From NCBI GenBank assembly GCA_030849065.1, contig JASAON010001657.1, positions 62,001-126,000 on the forward strand: a stretch of 64,000 nt of DNA. The letters are read 5' to 3'. The notes under the pieces are model-generated. The model was given only the letters and a program-made list of their open reading frames with translations, made no database searches and had not been told where the DNA came from. The stretch's first letter is position 1; every line of letters starts with the position of its first letter. The stretch is from Jaenimonas drosophilae. Taxonomy: Eukaryota; Euglenozoa; Kinetoplastea; Trypanosomatida; Trypanosomatidae. Shown here piece by piece: positions 58,716 to 64,000 of the stretch. A program made the translations under genes and the position numbers.

Positions 58716-59045
58716 CTACTGTTTGAGCGTCGGAATACCCACGGCCTCGCAGAGAGTGGCGGTGAGGTTGCCTCGGCACCCTTGCAGCTTGTCCCGAGCC
58801 TCTTCGGTGGTGCAGCCCAACTCCTTTGCCACAATGGCGACGTCTGCGTCGTCAACAGGAACAGCCGCGCGCTCTGCCGCCTTCTTCTTTTCTGAGGCGT
58901 TCTTGGCGTCAATCTCCTCGCGCAACTTCTGCATACGCTCCTGGAAGGCATTCTGGTCGTAGGTCTTGGTGGCCGTGGACCTCTCCACATTGCCACCGCC
59001 GGAGACATTCTTCATCGACTGCGCTTCATCTGCTTGACGAGCCAT
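58716..59045 (-). CDS. HYPK-like UBA protein (NatA-associated)
   Basis: 109 aa from the ATG at 59043-59045 (minus strand). The N-terminal half is polar and charged. Residues about 66-104 form a UBA-like domain of the NAC-alpha/HYPK type: VDDADVAIVAKELGCTTEEA (66-85) then DKLQGCRGNLTATLCEAVGI. In HYPK the equivalent C-terminal UBA domain plus a preceding helix binds the NatA N-terminal acetyltransferase at the ribosome exit tunnel and tunes its activity. The small size and acidic/basic layout fit that family. Only the UBA is strongly diagnostic; a NAC-alpha remnant is an alternative, but the NAC core is absent. A purine-rich plus-strand stretch at 59095-59136 is a strong polypyrimidine tract on this strand, with its AG opposite 59091-59092. 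Confidence 0.75.
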   Translation of the reverse strand: MARQADEAQSMKNVSGGGNVERSTATKTYDQNAFQERMQKLREEIDAKNASEKKKAAERAAVPVDDADVAIVAKELGCTTEEARDKLQGCRGNLTATLCEAVGIPTLKQ

Positions 59046-59259
59046 GGCCGAACTTAGTGGTATTTAGTTGTGTGGTGTGGAAGCACGTACCTTCAAAGGA
59101 AGAAAGGAATAAATAAATAGGAAGAGAAAAGAAAAAAAATCGGCTACACACATGTACTACTTTCAGTCACAACATAAATCATAATCTGCAGAGAATACAC
59201 ACAACAGCAAGAAAATTGCAACTGAACAGGGAAGACTTGATTGATATCATTCGAGCAAC

Positions 59260-60546
59260 TCACGACTTCACTGCTGCCAAGGACGAGGCACGCTGAGCGG
59301 TCTCGATCCGTTGAGCTTTCCATATGAGCTGATCTACGGCGCGGTCAAGCTGGTGAAGCTGTTCTCGCAGTGAGCTGGACGACTGTGGCTTGCCTTCGTG
59401 CCCCACGGGGCCTTCCATGGGTTTGGCTTCCACGACCGAGACCGAGGTGTGTGCCTCTGCCTCCTCCTCCATCGCACAGGAGGCCTCCTCCTGCAGCAGC
59501 GCACGCCGGCAATCCCGGAAGCTGCTCACCTGCCTCGACAAGCGAAGCGCCTTCCACTGCACATCCACCGCAGACTTCTTCTTTCCCTTGGCGTGGTACA
59601 CCGCCCATGCACGTTGAATGGTGCGGGCAGCTTCAGTCGGCACCTCCTCCCACCGCGCCGCCCCTCTACACAAGTGGAATAGGTTCTTCTCCACTGGATG
59701 AAGGTCGCGGGCGTAGTGGGCGATCGCCGCCGCCACGATAATCACCAGCAGACCCAACACATAGGCGGCCACGGCAATAAGACGTCCGGCCGTGGTGGAC
59801 GGACTAACATCACCCCAGCCCGTGGTGGAGGCGGTGGAGATGATGCACATGAAGGCATCAACAAATTGGCAGGATTCCGCCCCACGGTAGAGGCCAGTGA
59901 GCCAAATGAAGATGCCCACAAAAGCCAAGAGACACTTGATGGGGCTGGCGGTGTGTAGGAAGACACGTAGACGATGAAGCCAGTGGGTGGAGGTGCCCCT
60001 GCCGTTGAAGGTCTTCAGTGATCGACGAAAGAACTCACCATCCTCGATGGAGGCATGGTTGAGTACCCCATTCATGCTGAGGAGGTACAGACGAAGCAGA
60101 ACAAGAGTGTTGGCCGTGGCAATCGTGTCGTTGTTGCTCACGCCAGGTGGGCATTGCAGCATCCAAATGGCCATCTCCATCACCATGCTTCCTACATAGG
60201 GGGAGTGAGCAATGGCCAACACTCCGCGAGGTGCGGCGGGGACGGCATTCGTCACCCCACCCTGACGTGCCTTGAGGAGATAAATATGGTAGAGGCAGAC
60301 CATCGCTGCGATGGAGATGCCAAGCATCAGGAACTGAATGAGAAGCTGCAGGAGCACACTGTCCGAGCCCTGGATCATCGTGAAGCCCGCACAAAAGACG
60401 AGGAGGAGCAGCATGATGAGGCGAAGGTTGTACTCGGCAAGGGCATCGTGCTTGCGTTGACCAAGGTGTAGATGATTGAGCGGGCTGGTGACGCAAATGG
60501 GGCCACTAGCCCGAAGTAGGTGCTCCACCCTCGAGCGTAGCTCCAT
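59260..60546 (-). CDS. Six-TM potassium-channel-like protein with GWGD filter and IQ motif
   Basis: 428 aa. Hydrophobic helices lie near residues 40-58, 63-92, 108-130, 145-162, 202-222 and 255-280. Between the last two is a pore loop whose filter reads TTGWGD (241-246), where potassium channels usually have T-V-G-Y-G-D. After the last helix, TIQRAWAVYH (309-318) resembles an IQ motif (IQxxWxxxxxK). The S4-like helix has few regularly spaced arginines, so voltage sensing is doubtful; the layout and the IQ site resemble SK-type (KCNN) calmodulin-linked channels. It is one of two adjacent paralogues; trypanosome TbK1/TbK2 are known to form heteromeric channels, a reasonable model. Permeability cannot be judged from sequence because of the Trp. 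Confidence 0.8.
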   Translation of the reverse strand: MELRSRVEHLLRASGPICVTSPLNHLHLGQRKHDALAEYNLRLIMLLLLVFCAGFTMIQGSDSVLLQLLIQFLMLGISIAAMVCLYHIYLLKARQGGVTNAVPAAPRGVLAIAHSPYVGSMVMEMAIWMLQCPPGVSNNDTIATANTLVLLRLYLLSMNGVLNHASIEDGEFFRRSLKTFNGRGTSTHWLHRLRVFLHTASPIKCLLAFVGIFIWLTGLYRGAESCQFVDAFMCIISTASTTGWGDVSPSTTAGRLIAVAAYVLGLLVIIVAAAIAHYARDLHPVEKNLFHLCRGAARWEEVPTEAARTIQRAWAVYHAKGKKKSAVDVQWKALRLSRQVSSFRDCRRALLQEEASCAMEEEAEAHTSVSVVEAKPMEGPVGHEGKPQSSSSLREQLHQLDRAVDQLIWKAQRIETAQRASSLAAVKS

Positions 60547-60734
60547 CGATTAAGCGTACTTGTGCTTGCAAACGGAAGAAGAATAGAAAGAGAGGATGAT
60601 GATTGGTGGGTTGGGGGACAACAAAAGAAATGAAGTATGAAGTATCTACACACTTTTGTGTAAGCCATGTGATCAAGGTTCTGCTCGCAACAACGGCACG
60701 AAACCACACACCAGAAGCTGGTGCGCGGCTTACT
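60547..60734. other. Short intergenic spacer between the channel genes
   Basis: The left end includes a purine-rich plus-strand stretch (about 60571-60600) that is a polypyrimidine tract on the minus strand, likely guiding splicing of the gene at 59260-60546. No gene seen. Confidence 0.4.
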
Positions 60735-62300
60735 TCAACTGTTCGCCGTGATGGTTGTACTGCCAGTGGCGATTTTGTCAAGCAGACGGGCCAGGACAGA
60801 GCACTTCTCCTCCAGCCCGACGATCTGCTCGCGCATCTCCGCGACTGCGGATGTGGAAGCGGCCATCTCCTTCTCTTCACAGCCTCGTCCATGAGACCCG
60901 CTGCGGTCAGAAAGCGCAAGCATCGCATAAATATCCGAACGTGAGAGTGAAGATGCCGTTTCGTGGCAATCACGCAACGACATGTACATGCGCTCGGCAT
61001 CCTTCCGTCGTTGGTGGTGACGTGCCTCTTCCACAAGTCGCAACTCATGTTGGCTTAGTGCCGTTGGTGAGGCCCGTGATACCAGCGATGAGTTGGGCTC
61101 TACAAAACTGCTCACCATCATGCGAATACGACGTTGGGTGTGACGGCGGAAGGCAATGATGAAGGTGAGCTTGGCTGACAAGAATATCATGCGCACCGTC
61201 TGCTTGCGCGTACGTGCAGCACCACCAATACGACGAAGCATCCGCAGTCGCCATGATGTCTGAATAACCATGGCCGAGCACCACCGCAGGCGGCTGCCCA
61301 TGTCCCGTACTCTCCATAGACGAAAAAGATTGCCTTCACCCCCACACGAGAGTGCGTCGTGGAGGACCACAAGACCTACAGCCAGTAGGCCCAGCCGACA
61401 GGCCCACCCCATGATGCAAACCGCCCTACCCGCTGCGGTGATGGGAGTGTAGTCACCAAAGCCAAGCGCAGTGATGGCCTGGAAGCTGAACCACAAGCCG
61501 TTCATCACGGAGGTGGACTCCGCACGTGCGTAGAGCAGGCCCAACAAGGGCCACAACGTCACCATCGAAACCAGCAGCACCCGACCAGGCCAGAAGCGTA
61601 GGGAGGTACGCAAAAAGAAGGAGAGGCCGAGCCTCCAATCCGCCATGGTGGCCAGAGCTCGTGGGTAGATGCGGTGTTGGTAGCAGAGGTGGGAGAAGTA
61701 AATCACAATGGCGTAGAGACGTAGGATGATGGTGTAGTTGAGCAAGTCGAAGAATGCTGGCCAAAAGGTGACAATGGGGGGTGTCTGAATGTTCCACAGA
61801 ATGATCTCCACAAGCATGTGGACGAGGTAAGGGGAGGTGAAGATGTTGCGACTCTCGAACAAGATGTTCGTTGTGCCAAGTTGGCTGGCCTCCACCTCGT
61901 ACAGTTTGCTGATAACGAGGCATGCAATCTGTGAAATAAGAAAGATGGTGACGTTGATGAGGAAGGCGTGTTCGGGCTCGCGCAAGCAGGAGAGCCCAAT
62001 GACGAGGACGGCAAAGATCGCAAGTATGCCACGCATGTTCCGGCGTGAAGCGGCCAAGGCCTCAAACATCTTGAGAGTCAGGACCACCTCCGTGGATGGT
62101 GATCGGCCCACGCTCACCGGAGCCGTGGTTCGGCTGAGGTGGTGCCGCATCCCAATGTGCTCTCGGCTCATGCGGGGACGGCTGCACGATGATGCACATC
62201 CCACAAAGTCGCACACCGTGTCGGTTGGGATGTCCGCCGACGAGACATGACGTGGCGATTGTGTGGCGGAGATGGGTTGGGGCTGAGATGATTCCTCCAT
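60735..62300 (-). CDS. Six-TM potassium-channel-like protein with GFGD filter and IQ motif
   Basis: 521 aa, paralogue of the gene at 59260-60546 with similar layout. A polar N-terminus (1-75, Cys/Ser-rich) precedes about six hydrophobic helices (near 88-106, 110-134, 155-178, 185-206, 238-258 and 290-314). The pore loop has filter ALGFGD (278-283), so the usual Thr is Ala and the Tyr is Phe. AMVIQTSWRLRMLRR (about 343-357) resembles an IQ motif. A Glu/Arg-rich helical C-terminus follows. HERG and EAG channels also use Phe in this position. Because each paralogue has a different altered filter, they may assemble into one heteromeric pore. Probable plasma-membrane or contractile-vacuole location; not shown by sequence. 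Confidence 0.8.
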   Translation of the reverse strand: MEESSQPQPISATQSPRHVSSADIPTDTVCDFVGCASSCSRPRMSREHIGMRHHLSRTTAPVSVGRSPSTEVVLTLKMFEALAASRRNMRGILAIFAVLVIGLSCLREPEHAFLINVTIFLISQIACLVISKLYEVEASQLGTTNILFESRNIFTSPYLVHMLVEIILWNIQTPPIVTFWPAFFDLLNYTIILRLYAIVIYFSHLCYQHRIYPRALATMADWRLGLSFFLRTSLRFWPGRVLLVSMVTLWPLLGLLYARAESTSVMNGLWFSFQAITALGFGDYTPITAAGRAVCIMGWACRLGLLAVGLVVLHDALSCGGEGNLFRLWRVRDMGSRLRWCSAMVIQTSWRLRMLRRIGGAARTRKQTVRMIFLSAKLTFIIAFRRHTQRRIRMMVSSFVEPNSSLVSRASPTALSQHELRLVEEARHHQRRKDAERMYMSLRDCHETASSLSRSDIYAMLALSDRSGSHGRGCEEKEMAASTSAVAEMREQIVGLEEKCSVLARLLDKIATGSTTITANS

Positions 62301-62525
62301 TCACTTCTACTTGAGACTCCTGTTATTCTCACACTGTTCTACGGCTTCACACTGCACCAGAAAGAGGAGAAGGGAACAAAGGATAGTAAATGAGTGCGCG
62401 TCCACTCTTACACCATCACTGATACAGTAGGGTTCTATCGGTTTGTGCTTATGTGTAGCGGCAGGGGAGGGGAGGGAGAACAATAGTACCACCATCATTA
62501 TCATCATCGTCGTACACGCACCTCT
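62301..62525. other. Intergenic spacer
   Basis: No gene. A purine-rich plus-strand patch (62359-62386) is a minus-strand polypyrimidine tract, probably used for splicing of the channel gene at 60735-62300. Confidence 0.4.
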
Positions 62526-64000
62526 TCACATGTCATTTGCAGCGACGGGGTGGAGATCACCCCAGGTGGGCCCCGACTTGAAGCGGACGGGTAAATCAAC
62601 CTCCAATCGGAGGTCCTTTGCGAGGTTCATGTGGCGACGTACCACTGAGATGGTCTCCATCAGCCGAGACTGTGGCACTTCAAAGAGGAGTTCGTCATGC
62701 ACTTGCAGCAGCAACGTGGGCGGACGTGGCTGCTTCATATCGCCATCACGCTGCGCAACGCTGGAGGACTGCATAATAGGGTCTTCTGCAATGCGCAGCA
62801 TGGCTTCCTTGATGATGTCAGCTGCTGTTCCTTGGCAAAGTGTGTTGATGGCCACCCGCTCAGACGCTGCACGATGGCTGGGGTTGCTGCTGTTGGCGTA
62901 GGGAAGCCAACGCTTGCGGCCACACATGGTCGTCACGTAGCCAACGTGGCTCGACTCTTTGACGAGCTGGCCAATACAATTCATGGCCACGCGATATTTG
63001 CGCTTGAATTGCGTGAGGAAAGAGTCCGCCTCCTCCACACTAATCTCAAGATCATCTGCGATGCTCCCACGTCCCTTGCCATAAATGATGCCGTAGCAGA
63101 GGGTCTTGGCAACGCGGCGGTCTTCTGGACGGACCTCCGCTGCCTGTGAGTGATTGAGCTGTGCGGCCATCATTGTGAAGAGATCCCCTTTTGTGGATTC
63201 ACTGGCACTACGAAAGGCGGCAAGGAGCTCTGGGTCTCTGCTGTAGTGTGCCAAGATACGTGCCTCAATCTGGGCGTAGTCTGCGCTCAGCAACACGTAG
63301 CCCGGTGGAGCCACAAAGGCACGTCGCAGACACACCTCCACACGCTCCCCACGAAGCACAAAGGTGATGGGGTGCGGGATAGTCTGCAGGCTGGGCTCTG
63401 ACATGGCAAGACGACCGGTGGCGGTGGTGGTGAAGATGCTGCCACACACACGCCCACTATGGCTGCGTTGGAAGGCCTCGAGGAGTGGGCTCATGTACTT
63501 ATCAATCCATCCGTCGAGGCGGCGGTACTCCATCAGCACTTCGGGCAGCACGAGATGAGGATAGCGACGGCTGAGCTGCTTCAGGGCAGAGGCACGTGTG
63601 CTGCGGCTTTCACGGTCAAGACGCCGCCGTTTCTTCGGCACACCAATGGGCAAAGCCGTGCCATCATCGGTGCGCTCCAGACACGGAAGCTCCAAATCAT
63701 CATAGAGCACCTTGGCACAGTCCTGTGGGGAGGCGAGGTTCCAGTTGCTACGTCCTGCGGCTTCATAGGCACGCTGAATGAGCTCATGCACCTTCTCCCG
63801 CATCGCTGCTGCGAGGGATGTGTAGTGGGTGGCGTCGAAGGAGACCCCTGCCGCCTCCATCGCAAAGCAGACGACGGTGATGGGCATTTCTCGTAATGAG
63901 TAGGAGTGGAAGAGGGCGTAGCAATGTAGCTGCTGCACCAGCTGATGTGCCACAGGAATGGCCGCCGCCCCACGTCGGATGGCGTCGTGGAGCTCACGCT
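62526..64000 (-). CDS. Family-A DNA polymerase, Pol theta/nu type, polymerase domain (partial)
   Basis: The frame is open to the right edge at 64000, so the N-terminus is missing; 491 codons are visible, the last being the stop. Family-A motifs are clear. The template/primer region TTTATGRLAMSEPSLQTIPH (TGRL.s..PnLQ..P) is followed by motif A DYAQIEARILAHYS (63255-63281 holds the DYAQIEARI part). The O helix RRVAKTLCYGIIYGKG carries the Arg, Lys and Tyr that bind the incoming nucleotide, and motif C is VHDELLFEV (near 62680-62703). The RRAFVAPPGYVLLSADY approach to motif A resembles Pol theta more than bacterial Pol I. In trypanosomatids the polymerase and helicase parts of Pol theta are encoded apart, so this may be the polymerase-only gene; the missing N-terminus decides. 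Role: end joining or damage bypass. Confidence 0.85.
   Translation of the reverse strand, partial: RELHDAIRRGAAAIPVAHQLVQQLHCYALFHSYSLREMPITVVCFAMEAAGVSFDATHYTSLAAAMREKVHELIQRAYEAAGRSNWNLASPQDCAKVLYDDLELPCLERTDDGTALPIGVPKKRRRLDRESRSTRASALKQLSRRYPHLVLPEVLMEYRRLDGWIDKYMSPLLEAFQRSHSGRVCGSIFTTTATGRLAMSEPSLQTIPHPITFVLRGERVEVCLRRAFVAPPGYVLLSADYAQIEARILAHYSRDPELLAAFRSASESTKGDLFTMMAAQLNHSQAAEVRPEDRRVAKTLCYGIIYGKGRGSIADDLEISVEEADSFLTQFKRKYRVAMNCIGQLVKESSHVGYVTTMCGRKRWLPYANSSNPSHRAASERVAINTLCQGTAADIIKEAMLRIAEDPIMQSSSVAQRDGDMKQPRPPTLLLQVHDELLFEVPQSRLMETISVVRRHMNLAKDLRLEVDLPVRFKSGPTWGDLHPVAANDM

Noticed and set aside
1..64000. Alternative nuclear code with stop codons read as sense
   Set aside because: TAA, TAG and TGA each end full-length genes at family-appropriate ends, and no in-frame stops interrupt the conserved domains.
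1..64000. Mobile elements or CRISPR arrays
   Set aside because: No transposase, reverse transcriptase, terminal repeats or regular spacer arrays were seen.

Overview
The window looks like nuclear DNA of a kinetoplastid protist (trypanosomatid or close relative). Long intronless genes stand head-to-tail on one strand, separated by gaps with polypyrimidine tracts followed by AG (spliced-leader trans-splicing signals). The gene families are typical of kinetoplastids: small calpain-like DUF1935 proteins, a fatty-acid elongase array, flagellar coiled-coil proteins and mitochondrial RNA-related proteins. TAA, TAG and TGA all act as stops, so the standard nuclear code is used. I cannot name the species.

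Layout. Bases 1-56158 are one plus-strand polycistronic unit with 22 protein genes. In order: a 5'-truncated unknown gene; an unknown 726-aa protein; a probable mitochondrial protein; two small calpain-domain proteins; a CSB/Rad26-type SNF2 ATPase; a DYRK kinase; a CCDC113-like axonemal protein; a kinesin-3-like motor; a CDV3-like repeat protein; a 2818-aa coiled-coil protein; mitochondrial ribosomal protein bL21m; an unknown 1257-aa protein; six tandem ELO fatty-acid elongases (39.8-51.1 kb); an LSD1-type zinc-finger protein; an unknown cytoskeletal-looking protein; a mitochondrial RNA-binding-like protein; and a SPOUT RNA methyltransferase.

After that unit comes a convergent strand-switch region (56159-57139). 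It holds a well-formed selenocysteine tRNA gene and, just upstream, a degenerate tRNA-like element with recognisable A and B boxes. From 57140 to the right edge everything is on the minus strand: an SH3/coiled-coil protein, a HYPK-like UBA protein, two paralogous six-TM potassium-channel-like proteins, and the polymerase domain of a Pol theta-type family-A DNA polymerase that runs off the window.

The region is not an operon with one pathway; kinetoplastid units mix unrelated genes and are regulated after transcription. The real functional cluster is the ELO array, which should supply stepwise fatty-acid elongation at the endoplasmic reticulum. Its members split into HxxHH and QxxHH active-site classes, and the first two share a 270-bp near-identical core suggesting gene conversion. 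No mobile element, CRISPR array or wholly new multi-gene system was found. The items most worth following up are the strand-switch RNA genes, the paired channels with unusual selectivity filters, the elongase array and the CDV3-like repeat protein.
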